Assembly: GCA_964034945.1 (NCBI GenBank)
Contig: OZ035963.1
Span: forward strand, 66,050,682 to 66,114,681
DNA length: 64,000 nucleotides
Origin: Chrysopilus asiliformis
Lineage: Eukaryota > Arthropoda > Insecta > Diptera > Rhagionidae
Reading direction: 5' to 3'
Positions 12,301 through 25,590 of the stretch are shown here, in pieces. The first letter of the stretch is position 1; each line of letters starts with the position of its first letter. The notes under the pieces are model-generated. The model saw only the letters and a list, made by a program, of their open reading frames with translations, ran no database searches and had not been told where the DNA came from. The position numbers were made by a program, and so were the translations under genes.

Positions 12301-12642
12301 TAACGGAAGGTCCTCAAAGGATAACGTCATTATCCTTTTTCTCAAATTTTCCGGAAAAAAAATTATTCTGGGGATTTTTTACTCCGAAAAAAAAATTTGA
12401 TCGTAAAATTAAAATTCATATTTTACTAACATGTGTCCACATGACACCTTTAACTATTACTACTATAAAATTTCCTCTTCAGTCGTGCTAGCAGTTAAGA
12501 GGCTCTTAACTATTATTCAGAATAGAGAGGGTAAACACAATAACTATTAGTGTTGTAGAAAGTTTCATATAAGCTTTGAGAGTAACCTTACAGGCGTTTC
12601 AATTTTGAATATTTCGTTGAATTTGAAATTTTTTTATTGCAG
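9314..12642. other. AT-rich intergenic DNA upstream of the opsin gene
   Basis: No convincing gene. Two related segments at about 12225-12262 and 12328-12374 share 'caaattttccggaaaaaaaa' and form a diverged direct repeat. A TATAAAA at about 11871 is not followed by a coding exon that I can recognise. Confidence 0.4.
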
Positions 12643-12767
12643 CCAGTATGGAATTGTGGCATGAATCCTTGGGAATTCCTTTCGTAAAACCAAATATGTC
12701 CAGTGGTAATGGTTTTATTGGGCAAAATAGCAATAGTGCAATTCCTTCTACCAACCGCACCCTATAA
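12643..12767 (+). CDS. Possible terminal coding exon of an unidentified gene
   Basis: A good 3' splice site (tttttttattgcag, ending 12642) is followed by an open frame from 12643 to a TAA at 12765-12767. It reads MELWHESLGIPFVKPNMSSG then NGFIGQNSNSAIPSTNRTL. A poly(A) signal AATAAA lies at 12795-12800, in the right place. Codon composition is less AT-biased than the flanks. I found no upstream exon and do not recognise the protein. It could be the end of a long-intron gene or a chance ORF. Confidence 0.27.
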
Positions 12768-14112
12768 AACGTCTAAAATATCCTTTATAAAAATAATAAA
12801 ACGAAACATCCATTCAACTTTGTAGGTTGTTTTTGTATTAATTGATTTTGTAAAGAAATATGAAAAAATATGATAAACATTTCTGTACTGTTATTTGTCA
12901 ACATACTTTGAAAATATTTTTTAATCATAGAAAATACCAAATGATTACTTTTAGATTATTAAATTTCATTTTTAGAAATCGATGATTTTCCTTTGATATC
13001 AATCAAAGGTAGAACGCAATATCGATGGAATGTACAAATGCAAATAGCATAAATAAGTAGTAAAAACCATCGTTTTGAAAGTGATACTGTTTGATAAGAT
13101 TTCTCAAAGAAGTCCTTTGAAAAGATATACTTGATGAATTATTTCAAATTTTAATCAGAGATATGATAGACAAATTCTGTTATTATTTTTTTGGGTGTAG
13201 CAATTTGAAATATAAAAAAAACTATCGTGGTGAAAATGCTTTCAATTAATCTCATAATAACGAAGAATTCCAGAAAATATGGCAATATTATTGATAAACT
13301 AAATTATTGATAAACTATGTTTTCGTTTAATTTAATAAGAACGGAAATAACATTTATGAATATTTTTAGAATGGATATAATTTGAGGTATCTCTGAAAAT
13401 TCTGCGCACTCCAGGGATTTTTTTGGGTTCAATTGGAATTATTCCGCGGGCTACTAAAATGTCCGCAGGTCACCTTAACCGCGGTCGACATCTTGACCAC
13501 CCCTTTTGTATGTTTAGACTATTGGAACGATCTATTCATAAAAAAATAAATAGTAGCACTTAATTGTGTTGTACATACGAGTATGACCAGGAAATTCTAA
13601 GGCTTAAATAATTCAAGTCAAACATTAGTTGCTATGTGTCCTTGGATGTAAGTAAATCCCCGTTGGCTGTATAAATATGTGGGTACATAATTAATAAAAT
13701 TAATTTGGTGCATAATTTCGCTTTAACTTGAAAAATAAATATATTCATTCTTATACAGACTATGGCAAAAGTTTCCAGATTCGATTAAGTTGATTTGAAC
13801 TTTCAATTAATTACCTCGATTTCCTTTAGCAATTATAATTCAAGGAAATATAAAACATCTGGATGAAAATGTCTAAAAATATTTTTGTTTTGATTCCTTG
13901 AATGTTTGATTAAGTTTTACTGAAGTCCATGTAATTGTAAGAAAACATAATTTAAGTTTTAATTAATTAAGGAAGTTGCTTATATCTATTAAATGAAGTT
14001 TGTTGATTTTACCTCTATCAGAAAATTGGAAAATAATTACCTTGTCATATGACAATTATTAAAAACCGATTTGGAAAATTAAAAAAAAAATCAAATTAAC
14101 ATAAAAAAATTT
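12768..14112. other. AT-rich intergenic DNA, no gene seen
   Basis: Mostly low-complexity A/T sequence. A short GC-richer patch at about 13400-13510 shows no coding frame or repeat that I recognise. Confidence 0.4.
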
Positions 14113-14227
14113 AAAAGCTTTTATTTAAAAAAAAATGCACTAAATTTTTTGAGCACTGTGTATCAGAAATAAACGCGAAATAAATATTTATTTTATTTTT
14201 TATGCTTTTTTATCTCGCTTTTATTTT
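14113..14227. repeat. AT-rich palindromic MITE-like repeat (family R2), copy 1
   Basis: Has the shared sequence 'gcactgtgtatcagaaataa', then 'taaatatttattttattttt' and 'tatctcgcttttatttt', where the latter parts are inverted versions of the left arm. Related copies lie at 17967-18022 and 26380-26563. It runs directly into an R1 repeat at 14228. Confidence 0.55.
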
Positions 14228-14405
14228 TCACAATTTCCTCAAAAACGGTGAGTCGTATTGAAAAAGTTTATTGAGGTAAAATGTGTATAGAATATGATTT
14301 TACATAACTCATACATACATCAAAATATTTTTGATGCAACATTTTTTCTGCCCTCATATTGAGTATTTGACGATTGGCTCCTGGTAATTGTAGCTTTACT
14401 TATGT
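14228..14405 (-). repeat. Partial copy of dispersed repeat family R1
   Basis: Reverse-complement copy. It begins with the 'cctcaaaaacggtgagtcgt' monomer segment and ends with 'gagtatttgacgattggctc' and 'aattgtagcttt', the family's left end. Confidence 0.7.
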
Positions 14406-15239
14406 TTATACAGTAAAATCTAGCATAAACAGGATTACTATAATATAAGTCCCAGATTGGCCGAAACAGTCCCGAATTTTCCATATACTGCTAAAAAGTC
14501 CTTTTATGCTTTCATAGCAAAAGTTTATCCATTTGCATTAAACTCCGATGAAGCGTGAATACACATATTGAATTTCAGGTAAATTCGATTTAAAATTCAT
14601 TCGATGTAAAAGAATTCAGTTAACTGAAATGATTGACTGTCAGATATACCAAAAATTATTAATCTGCATACCTAAAAAAGTAGGCCAACATTTTACTACA
14701 AAAGTATCAATGGAACATTTGATTAATTGTGAATTGAATGGAATAAATAATTTCATTTTTTATTCTGCCTGCAGATTCGTTTTGTTGTACAAAAATTGTC
14801 TTACAAAAAGTTTCCCTAAATAAAAATGCATGAAATTTTCATGGTGGCCCCGAGAGATTCACCTGCTGTCACATATCCGATTTTTTTTAAAGTAATGAAA
14901 TATTCATTCTAAATTGTACTGAAATATTCAGATTCTTTAACTAAAAGTCCCTCTGGGTCTAAACATGTTTATTCTCTTGCTTTCCTAGCAATATTATGGA
15001 CAGCTTTTCTCCAGTGTTTTTATTTTTCACCTGATGATTTTACTCGGAATATAACTTTTGTTTGTTGATTCTTTTTTTTTTTTGGTTTGCAAAAGGTGAA
15101 AATATCGATCAATTTGTTTTCTTTTGAATAGCCTTAAAGTGTTGTTTTCAAATTGATAGAAGTGTTCTTTTGCAGGCTTTAGAATTCCATGGCAAATATT
15201 TTTCGGTTTTTTTTTACTGAAACTTATGTTTTCTAATGG
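14406..15239. other. AT-rich intergenic DNA, no gene seen
   Basis: No gene or repeat with definable ends. ORFs here are short and composed of AT-driven codons. Confidence 0.4.
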
Positions 15240-15556
15240 TTTAAAAAATTGAAAGTTATATGATACTTTACCCCCTCCCCTTACTCCCCCCACCCCTCGG
15301 GCTACTTTATGCCGAATTTCAGGCCAATCAGTTCAGTAGTTTCCCCGCAAAAGAGTAACAGCGTAAAAACTAAGTTTCAAAATCACTTTACGCCCTCCCC
15401 TTACTCCCCCCACCTCTCGCGCTACTTTTCCGTATGCCTATGTTGGAACCAGAACTACCACAGACACTCATGCCAAATTTCAAGTCAATCGGTTCAGCCG
15501 TTTTTGCGTGAAAGAGGAACAGACAGACACCAACTCATTTTTATATATTAGTATGA
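15240..15556 (-). mobile_element. Helitron copy with internal duplication, 3' end missing
   Basis: In reverse orientation the 5' end is intact: TC at 15556-15555 with an A outside at 15557, then the 'tatataaaaatgagt' and 'aaaaacggctgaaccgattg' blocks. The G-rich module (gcgagaggtggggggagtaa on the - strand) occurs twice, at about 15390-15425 and 15265-15300. The longer ancestral form therefore seems to have two modules. The terminal hairpin and CTAG end are not found to the left, so the 3' end is lost. Confidence 0.7.
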
Positions 15557-15699
15557 TTAGTATTAGTATGAATATGATTTTATTTGGAAACAATTCATAG
15601 TAAATTGGTCTTCATATTTGTTATCGTAAATATAAAAGTCAAACCTTAATTGTTCGGTGCTAGGAGAATACACCCTATTTCTCTTCGGGAGCATCAAAA

Positions 15700-15741
15700 C
15701 AAAGCCTTAAGAAGTTCTCCTTATCTGGACTTCTTAAGGTT
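15700..15741. repeat. Short hairpin
   Basis: 'ccttaagaagt' and its reverse complement 'acttcttaagg' are separated by 13 bases. It is not next to a recognised gene. Confidence 0.4.
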
Positions 15742-16739
15742 TTTTTTGTTACTATGTATATCAAATTTCTACTTTCCACAACTAACCATTTTGAAATTAC
15801 CGGTGTGTACCAGTGTCTTTCAACAAAACGTTTAAAAATATGTTTATTAAAATAAAATTTAAAAATGGTAAAATTTAGGGTTTTTATGTTGAAAATGGTG
15901 ATATGAAAATATGGAAATTTTGGATTCGGAATTTTATAAGCAAAATCTGAATAAATATATTTTCTCCAAAAAAGGAAAATATAATCAAGTGACGCGCAAA
16001 GTAATCGCCGCGACAACAAATTTAAGATGCGGCGCTCACTTTACGAGCTTTTGTGTTAGTTGGAAGTAGTTCAGTTTTTTTTGTGTACCAATTTTTATGG
16101 ATTATGAATTCTCAATTGGATGTGTGGAATGATTTCATGATTTGAGTAATATCTTCGAAAAATCGGGAATCAGTCTTTAAAATCAATTTTTCTGGAAATT
16201 CCCACTGCATATAGTTTTCGTGTTTTACAAATAAATTCTTAAGATGTACTTAAAAAAATCTATTCTACACAGTCACATTTTGCCATAAAAACCTTTTTTT
16301 TTGTACATCACTTCAGCCACGAAAAAAGTTTTGTAAATCCCTGCAGATTTCCTATATTTGGAAAAGCTTATGGAAATTTTCGTTAATTGAATCTTAAGTC
16401 CCTTCGTGATCAAGTAAACAAAAACATTATATATTATGTAAATGTGGCGAACTATTAAAATATTAACCGACTATTATGATATTAAAGACGATAACCGTGA
16501 TGGAAGCGTTCATAAAATTGACACATGTTGAACTAATTGGATAATAAATTTCACATTAAGAGATTTGTGCACGTCGCAGTATTTTTCATGATCCCGAAGG
16601 TTTCGATTTCGGTATCGTGTTCCTTATGGGCTAGTAAAAATTGGCCAAGAAACCATTTTATGGGTGCGGTATTGACATAAAAAAATTCCAGTCACATATA
16701 TTCGCACGTGTTTAATAAAACTAGCAAGATTTATGCCCA

Positions 16740-17152
16740 AATTTAAGAATTATATCCTAAATAACTTTGGTTCTTGAACTTTTTTGATAAGATGCACCGT
16801 TTTTGAGGTATTCGCAAAAAACGTTTTCGTTCGTATTGGGGTACCCCCCCCCCCCCCCCCCCCTAATGGTCCATTTGTGCCCATTAACGAACTTAGCCTC
16901 GCATTTTACGAAAAATGAATCTGTGCAAAATTTCAAGTCTCTAGCTCAATCCGTGCGCCCGCAATCCGCGCCACAGACAGACAGACGGACAGACAGACAG
17001 ACGGACAGACGGACGGACATGCAAAATTCAATTTTTCTTATCATTCTAAACACACTGGTGTAATTCATTTTTGTGTGTGATGACGGGATCTTGGCGTTAC
17101 AAACGGTAAGGCAAAGTTAATATACCCTTTGGTTTCACCATACGGGTATAAA
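16740..17152 (+). repeat. Diverged R1-type repeat with poly-C tract and (GACAGACG)n
   Basis: Shares 'tctctagctcaatcc', a long gacagacagacgg tract (about 16972-17018), 'catgcaaaattcaatttttc' and a 'gggtataaaaatc' tail with family R1, but is well diverged. A run of about 20 C starts near 16844; such runs are also poor spots for sequencing. Confidence 0.6.
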
Positions 17153-19164
17153 AATCAAATCATTTTTTTTCTCACTCGTGTTCATTGAATTAAATTGATT
17201 TAATCAAATCTTAGTTGGAAATTTCACTGCTTGGTTACTTTTATCTACCATTCCAGCCACTTGAAACTTTTATTTACAGACGATTTGGTAGATTTTTTTA
17301 TGTTCTTTTTAAAAGTCCTTAAGTCAATTTTATTTTCCAGAAAGGTGTTTGAGAATTCATTAAAAAGTCCTTTCCCGGTAGTCGGAGGATCTACACCACT
17401 TGAATAGTAGGTCGTACTTCATTAAAATTCAAAATAATGCAAACAACTGACGACAATTTGAAAGAATCGTTTTTTTAGATCGATTTTTGTTGATTTCAGT
17501 TTGAATTCACGACAAAGACTGGTCGGAATTTGAGTTCAGGCTGTAATTTTATATCCTTATTCACAAATTCCTTCTATAGAGCTTTTGTAAAGAGCTTTTC
17601 AGGATATCACAATTTGTTTTCGTTCTTTCATTCATAAAATCTTACTACGGTTGTTCTGCGCTTGTTCGAAAGCGTTTTTTTTCGTGGGGAATTTTTCCTG
17701 TTTATCGTATTTTGGGGTCGATTAGCCGGTATTTTTTATGTCCTTGCACTTTTCAGATGCAGTTTCTCGTATATATATATATATTTAAACAATTGATTAC
17801 GTAGAAATTACACTTTCGTAGTAATATTTAGATGGTTTTAAAGCGGGGTTTTTTTCTAAATTTCACCGTTAAGCGGGCAAAGGGGGGTGGTGGGGGGGGG
17901 GGGGGGGGTAAAGAGGGTTTGGGTGTTTTAAAACCTTAATTTCGACCACAACTTCTGTTCATTAGGAGTATCAGAAATTAAAGCGAAATGAGAGCATACA
18001 AAATAAAATGAAATAAATATTCGGTTTACTTTCCAACTTGAAATGAACAAAAATTCTAATAGATTTCTTTCTCAGTCAATTTCCCTGATATTATTTGAAA
18101 CCTCACAACAAGAAAATAAAATTTAAACCAGACATACTACACATTATTCCAAACTGCCATCTGCAATGAATTTCTAATTACAAGTATAAAGTCTTGTGTA
18201 TAAAGGCAAGAAATGTGGGGAAATTTCTGGCTTGCATTTGAATTATTTTCAATTTTTTACCGTATGGCGTTTTTCAATTGTATGGAATTCTTACATCAGA
18301 TTTTCTAATCTGAAATTGCTTTTTTCCCTCAGTTTTTAATCCACAAAATACTTTTGTTGAATCAAAATAAAAAATTAATGATATTTGAAAAACTCTAATT
18401 AGTGAAACACGCACAAGAACTCATAAGTCCATAGTAGAAAAAAAAATTCCATATAGCAAAACTTCTAATCTTACCACATATGTATATGTATGAGCGTAGA
18501 TATTTTTGGGAAACTTTTTCTGTTTCATAAAAACCTAATAAAGGAGTTTTTCAGTTGCTTTTAGTTTCTGTTTGAAAGGGAACTTTTTTGTTTGTTTTTG
18601 TTTGTTATGATGGGATAACAAAGTTACTTAACAAGGTTGCTCTGTAAAAGTTGGTTATCCTTAAATCCCATGTCGTATCTTTATGCTGCAATTGACTGTT
18701 TGATTCATTTTGATGCAACTTTAATCGGGTTTTAATGTTATATAAGTAAAGGTAAATCCTGATTCCTTGTTAAAAGTATAAAACTTGTGTTTTGTTGGAA
18801 TTTGTGTTCGATACAAATAATTTGGATTTTAGAAATCAAAGCATTAAATTGGAAATGTTACGAATCCTAACAAATTGCGTTTGATTTTTAAGAATACAAG
18901 GTCAACGACGCTAAAGTTAACTATTTTTATTGCCCTCTTTTGTTAAAGATAGGTTTTAGGTGCTAAATACAATTTTTTCTCACACTTTAACGTTACGTGT
19001 TGCATAAAAACAGGCAAAAAAACTATCGTTTCATCAGAGATGAAAAACCTCAGTTGAGCGTCTGATATCAAATGAAAGAAGGAAAAATCAAAAGAAATTA
19101 ACTTAAATCGATTTTTCTTGTATTTTTTAACCCTTCATTGGTGTGGTGGGGTTAAATATGTATA
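17153..19164. other. AT-rich intergenic DNA with poly-G tract
   Basis: Contains a G-rich run at about 17882-17910 and a diverged R2 repeat copy at about 17967-18022 ('tcagaaattaaagcgaaatg'). No gene seen. Confidence 0.4.
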
Positions 19165-19330
19165 AGAAAAGCTACAATTGCCAGGGGCTAATCGTCAAAC
19201 ACTCTATATGATGGCAGACAAAATGTTTATATAAAACTAAAAAAAATCCATTTTAATAGGAGAGGGAGACAGGAGTGGTTCGATTGGATTTTGATTTATG
19301 GAACGGTTATGTAAAAACTGAGATTTTGAT
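19165..19330 (+). repeat. Partial copy of dispersed repeat family R1 (left end)
   Basis: Starts 'aaaagctacaattgccaggg' and continues 'actctatatgatggcagaca' and 'gattggattttgatttatgg', the family's left end and the start of a monomer. Confidence 0.7.
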
Positions 19331-21719
19331 GCTCAACAATGAGTTGATTGGATTCGAATGAGGCTTAGCAAGGAAATCCTCTTACATAGGCTCTTTCAAC
19401 TGTTTTTCAAGTATGTATTGGAATCTGTGTATGTAAAAAAACTACTGGAATTTCAGTAACTTAAGCCAGCAATCAGAGAGATATTTTTATAGATAAAAAA
19501 TTAAATTATTTTAAAATTATCGCATTTTTAATCAGAGTTTTTCAGAAAAAAAAGTTTGAATGGCTCAATCTGCAAAGTTTCACTGTAGTTCTCTATACAG
19601 TTAAAAAATCATACAAGATCAAATAATTTTCAACCATCTTAATACACCTCTGGTAGTGTTTTTTTTCGTTTCTCTTCCTTATTTCCAGTCTTACATGATC
19701 GACTCAATCCATTCCAGTGTCAACATCCAATGAAAATATTTTTCCATACTGCATCATCTTTCTAGGTTTAAGTTACCAACTTTCTTACCACGCGGTGATC
19801 ACATTTCTTACGACTGTGTGCCGCCACACTCCAATTTTTAACTGTGCATCAATCGCTTTTCGTTACGAATTTTTACAATCATATCGCTATCTGTCTGTAC
19901 ATTGAGCACCTTGAGTAGCATATATATATTTTTCAGGTGAACACTGCATACACTTGAGAAATACCAAACTAGAGCCAAAGTAAAATGTTAAACACTGACC
20001 GGTAAAAACCAATGAAGAAAGGTTTTCGAATGTTTTGAACCGTTGTCATCGTCAGTTTATTCAAACCCTCACACTTAAGAGGATGCCAAAAAATTTAATA
20101 TAAATATTATTAACAAGATTCCATACAATAATCAATAGTTACCAAATTTTTGTGATATTTAAAATAGTTAAAAGTGCATTCGAATTGATGAAATTAATTT
20201 TCGCAGATTGTATTTTTTTTTTGGTTTTCCAATTTGAGTTTTTCCAACTGAACCAGTTTTCGTGAAAAAGTTATTTAACCGATCATTCTCAACTTTACTG
20301 CAATGTGAATAGTGTGTTGCTGCATTGGGTTTTATTATGTGGCGACTTTAATATCACATCGACTTAAGTAACACTCCTTGGATCTGCAAAAGTCTTAAAT
20401 TATTCGAGGTTACTTACGAAAGTTGCTGATCAGTTTTCGTAGATATTTTCCAATTGAACAATTTTTTTAGTTTTTCCAGTAAGCTTCGGATAATTGTTGA
20501 CAAATTTCATAATTTTTTCGGACGAAAAATTTAAATACTTTCACAGGCTAACCAATTGAAGAGCATAGACGACGGAAAATCGGCGAGAATTTGTGAAATG
20601 CAGGTGTTTCTAATTACCGGAATTAATTTTACTTTTGTTAATTGAATCGAATAAATTTTGGTCACCATCGATCGGATTTTGTTTTTCGCGCAAATTTGCT
20701 TAAGAAAGTGTGACTCCAAATTGAAGTGTCATAGCATCAAAAATTTCACCTTCTGTGAATTTTTTTTCTACGTTTTTCATCTTAATTTCAAATTCAATCA
20801 TTTCTTTTTTGGAGGTGTGTTTTTTTTTTGTTTTTCTCTTCGATATTACTGTAAAGATTGTATTCCATAATTCGAAATCTGTCTGTGACGTGAACTTTAA
20901 GACATCTTTCTTAAAACATAATTGATTGTTGTGCTCCCGTATTCCTACTTATTACCAAAAAAAAAAATTTTTTTTGTCTACAATTTTTTTTTCATTGATT
21001 GAGTGAAGTGTTTTGATTGAATTCATGTTGCTGGTGGTGTAATGATTCACAAGCAAGAGGCTTTTAATTAATACGAATACGGTTTACTTTGTTTATGAGA
21101 TATAAAATAGAAAAGCAATAGTACCAGCAGCTGAAAAAGCCAGCATATACAAGATAAATTTGAAATATTGATAGAGCAAGAAAGAAAGCAAAGCTAAGGC
21201 TTTAAGTAACTAATAGTATAAATTTAAAGGTAGTGTTGTAATTGACAGTGCTATTACTTGATTTACAACCAACTGTCGAAGCTGGAAAGGTGTCCAGCAC
21301 TGGGCTTAGTTACAGAAAAGGAATTTCCAATCATATCCGTTATGTAAGTATTGCTAATAAAATTTTATTGTGATATTGTTTTAAGCAAAGTATTATTTTG
21401 TTATTATATTCTGTCATATAAATATTCGCACTAGGGATATTATCACTGTAAAAATTATTTTTTTATTGTAAAATAAATCATTAATTTAATAAAAAAACCG
21501 AAATCTTTGTTTATTTTGCTGTATAGTTTTGGCACATTATTTAATTATTTGTAAATGCTGCGTCTGACGAAGGTCTGGTGCTTTTAAATAGGCTGGCTAG
21601 CGATAGGCGATAACCTTAACCGATTTTCACGCAATTTTTTGCATTCGAAAGAAGTTATCAAAAGTTGTTATTACCGAAAACACTCGGAAGCTGTTATCGT
21701 TGTATAAAAGTCTCGCGAT
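19331..21719. other. AT-rich intergenic DNA, no gene seen
   Basis: Several 60-70 aa ORFs are present but look like chance open frames in AT-rich sequence. They have no motif and no splice context. Confidence 0.4.
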
Positions 21720-21850
21720 TTTGGAAAAAATGTACCGTTTTCGAGATAATCGCAGATTTATACCCATTTGTATTGGAAAAAGGGTGAAGGAGTGGTCCGC
21801 TTGAATTTTGATGTATTCAAAATGTCGTATAATCATCTTTTGAACACTTT
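21720..21850 (+). repeat. Partial monomer of repeat family R1
   Basis: Contains 'accgttttcgagataatcgc', 'cccatttgtattgg' and 'gtggtccgcttgaattttga', matching the internal monomer of family R1. Confidence 0.6.
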
Positions 21851-24800
21851 TCGTCTAAACGAATTTAACATACATACCTTTAACATACGTAATAGCAAAT
21901 TGGAATTTTTGAAACCTCATTTTAGAGCTATTAAATCGTGTACAAACTCAACATTTCACTTGCAATTGAAATAAAAATTGTTGCAAAAATTTAATTATCT
22001 TAACACCCGCTTAGTTGCATGATAAACGAACTGCAGGCAGTTTCTAATATAATTACATTAAATTTTAGACTGAAGTGTTTACATCAAAAAAGTTAATAAA
22101 GCATAAACTACCCTTGACGATGATTTCCATGCCGTTTAATTTCGTTGCAACCACATGAATTAACGCGAATCACTGATGATGAAATTGTAACAAAAGTGAA
22201 TATTGGGCGTCTGTAACAATTTACATATTCCGATACGTACATATGTATATGTAACATGTTATGAAAACGCTATGATTCGATACTAAAATGTTTTCACATC
22301 GTTTAGTTTATTACACCATGTAAGAGTCTGAAATATTGTATATATATCGGTGGACCTTTGATGAACATACGGAAGTTATGAACTTTTCTCCTCGCTTTAT
22401 TGTTGAGGGAAAATTTACTACGGCGATGGACCGCTTTGAAAACTTTTAAATTACCATAAATCAATGAGACCGCTTTTTATTTTGGTGACATTTTCCAACG
22501 AATGTCAGATTATGGTGTGACAAAAATCAATACGGGATCGTGGTTTGTAACACTTTTAATATCATTAGCATGATATTAAAAGGGCTCAACGCCCTTTGGA
22601 ATTTTCAACAAAATACTTGAAAACTTTAACTGGAGAGAAACTTTTCAAAATATTTATAACATCTTTAATATTTAACTGCTAAAATCTAGTTTTACTAAAA
22701 TTTATCAAATTTATATATATGTAGTACCTACTGTCCATTTCACGTATCTTAAATAGCGGTTCTCAAGACATTTAAAAAAAATTGTTGCGATTTTTTGAAA
22801 ATCCCTCGAAAACTATGCACTTTTGTGAAAAAACGTATATAACGAAATTTATAGGAAATAAAATTTCCTGCATTTTTTCTTTCCACGATTTTTACGTATC
22901 TTTAACAGTTCTCAAGATATTTGAAAAAAGATCATTTTTGAAATATTTTTTCCGAAACTAAATGTTGCAGAGGAAAGTTTTGTGTTGTTCACAACTATTT
23001 TTTAGAAATATTGATTATCAATTGAGAGGGGGGGTTCGGAAATTGATTTTTATACGGCTCTAGACAGCCATTTAAGTTGCTATATTTTAATGTTGATCAA
23101 ACATGCCTCAGTCTGCCAATAATTTGAATATTTTATTACAACATTTTTTTGGGCTCATAATTATGTAAAGTTAAGTCTAAAAATTCGGAAATCAATAGAT
23201 CACCCCGCCTAGCAAAAGTTTTATCGAAATTTCATGATTTACACCATAAATAGATGCTAAGTTGGAAATATTATCGGAGAAAAGTTTTTTTTATTACCAT
23301 AATGACCGGACGTTGAAAAAATTTAAATAATTCAATAAAGTAACGGGCGATTTTTTTACCAACAGAAGAGGAATTTCCTTTTTAATGAGAAACTTGACAA
23401 TTAAAAATGAGAAATTGCTACAACTATGATTACGAAATTACAGTTCACCAAAGAAGATTTTTTTTTCAACCTTTGATGCTGATTTTTTAAAGTTTTATTT
23501 ACTTACAACTTAGCAAGACTAAACGAAGACCATTGTAAATAATTGTAAGTGGCTGGAAAACTGCAATAAAAAAATTGTCTCGACCTCACTTATTAGTGAC
23601 ACAATTTTGGTTTTTATTTTGGTTTTTGTTCGAAAAGATCACGGATTCAATGGTCATAGTACAAGCAGTTAAATTAAAGGTGTTACAACGAACTTTTAGC
23701 GAGCTTCTTAGCTTAACTATGCCGCATGATTGTAGCAGCATTGAGATGGTAGGTAGCAACATAAGATTCATATATCTTGTATTTCTATCTTTCTTGACGC
23801 TGTCTGTCTATCTGTATGTCTGGTGTAATTATTTTTTGGCCCAGTGAGAGAGTAAAAGTTATGCGAAAACCCGAAAACCCAAAGACCTTTTGTGGTATCA
23901 TGTTTTTCATAACGTAATGCCAATAGATAGGCATTTTATGTGTTTATTTTTTTCTGATATTCGTCTTTTTTTGTTTTATGTTAGTAGCTTTTTGTCTTTT
24001 TTCTGTCCACACGCCTGCATTGCAACATTCATTAGATCATCTAATAACCATCGTGTTAAATCGATTTTAAAAATGAACAAAAATTATGTAGCAGAAACTG
24101 GTTGGCGTCTCTCGGCTCGACTGTTCAAAATTCCATCAAGAATTGCGCAAATGTCATGATTACTTTGGAATAATTTCGTTTAGGTTTGGAGATTAAATAT
24201 CTTTTTTTATGTTTTATGATGATCTTTATCGTGATTTCGCAGTCCGGGTGCCGGTAGATTGTTTTCAAATTGATTATCATGTTTTTCGTTATATAAAGAT
24301 TAGAGGTTTTTTTTTGGTAATTTTTTCAGATCAGTTTGAGCAGATTTTTTCTTAAATGCCCACGCGTAATAACCATTCTTTGCAGTTTTTTTCCGAAAGA
24401 AATTCAAATGCTTGGTTTTTTCTAAAGTTTGATAACTAACGCAAGTACGGTAGAAATTGGTTAAATTCGTTTAAATCTTACCCCCCTGCTTTTACAGAAA
24501 ATCAGATTTGGCTGGCGAAAAGGTCCTGATTTCCATCATATGTTAATTTCTACAATTAGCAGGTCCAAAATTGGCGCTTATTTAGTTTCACTTGTTTGTT
24601 AGAATTTTATTTCACTGCGGCGCATTTCTCTTAAAGAATTTTGAGCGTCATTTTCTTTTCAAAAAATTTCGCTTTCGTCGGATTTTTCCTTATGAGTCTT
24701 ACAACATTAAATTTCAAAAAGATGATAGCGAGAACAAAAAATTATTGGGAGCCACTGCTCTTATCTATTATAATGTTAGTCTTGTACGTCTGCCTGTTCA

Positions 24801-25189
24801 ATTTTATGTTCTTTTTGTTATCACCTTTTTTGGATTTTTATATGATGTTTGCACCTGAAAATTAATTTTCGAATATAAAAATTGATATTATTCTCACTAA
24901 TTTTAACATGGAAACAATCGTGTCTCTCGTGCAATACAAAAGTGCAAAAAATTGCACGAAAGTTCAAATATAGACATGTGGAAATAACACGTGACAATTT
25001 CATTAAAATATATTGCATTTGAAATAGTGGCATTTTTGCCATGAATTATTAACTAATTGTAATTTCAATTATAATTTTAAACGTCCATTACGTAATTATA
25101 TTTTATTTTCAATATTCATCTTAACCCTTTCATGTCCGACCTTTTCCCTGCAGTTACAATATATTTTTTAGCAAAAAACTATTTCATTA
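21851..25189. other. AT-rich intergenic DNA, no gene seen
   Basis: Open frames near 23575-23847, 23890-24159 and 24592-24865 have hydrophobic F/L/Y-rich translations typical of AT-rich noncoding DNA and overlap each other. No family is recognised. Confidence 0.4.
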
Positions 25190-25590
25190 GCATTGGTGAG
25201 GAAGAAAGGAGTGGTCCGAATGGATTTTGATGTATGAATAAGTTTTGTAAAATCATATTCTAAAAAAATTTTACCTACATCAAAAAATTACAAAAAACTA
25301 GTTCGGTTGTATGAGGTAGGGGCAACAAATATTCCGATTTTGCCCATTCAAGAACTTAGCCTTGCTATTTACCAAATTTAAAGCCTCTAGCTCAATCCTT
25401 TCGAAAGTTATGATATTCACGGACAGAGGGACAAACAAACAAACAGACGGACCGACATGCGGAAATCAAAATCTTTTGTCATCCCTAACACCCTGGTGTA
25501 GTCCACTTTTGTGCCCGATGCGTAACAAGTGGTTTATTAAATCTAATATACTCCTATATGATATATCATATAGAATATTAAAAATAGTGC
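25190..25590 (+). repeat. Copy of dispersed repeat family R1 with intact 3' tail
   Basis: Contains a truncated monomer, 'caagaacttagccttgct', 'cctctagctcaatcctttcg', 'cacggacagagggacaaaca', 'cttttgtcatccctaacacc' and the tail 'ctaatatactcctatatgat'. It supplies an uninterrupted comparison for the Helitron-split copy at 7975-8704. Confidence 0.8.

Noticed and set aside
15309..15551. ORFs with similar translations at 15309-15551, 41094-41390 and 43023-43259
   Set aside because: They resemble one another only because each lies over the same Helitron sequence. They are not a gene family.
15675..16019. 114-codon - strand ORF
   Set aside because: Composition is AT-driven (F, K, Y, I, N) and no motif or exon context is seen.
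16803..17063. ORF beginning in a poly-C run, with DRRTDRQTDRR
   Set aside because: Created by the poly-C and GACAGACG microsatellite of an R1-type repeat.
23575..24865. Three overlapping hydrophobic + strand ORFs that might suggest a receptor
   Set aside because: Stops and frame changes are not bridged by splice sites. The hydrophobicity is that of T-rich sequence, and no receptor motif is present.
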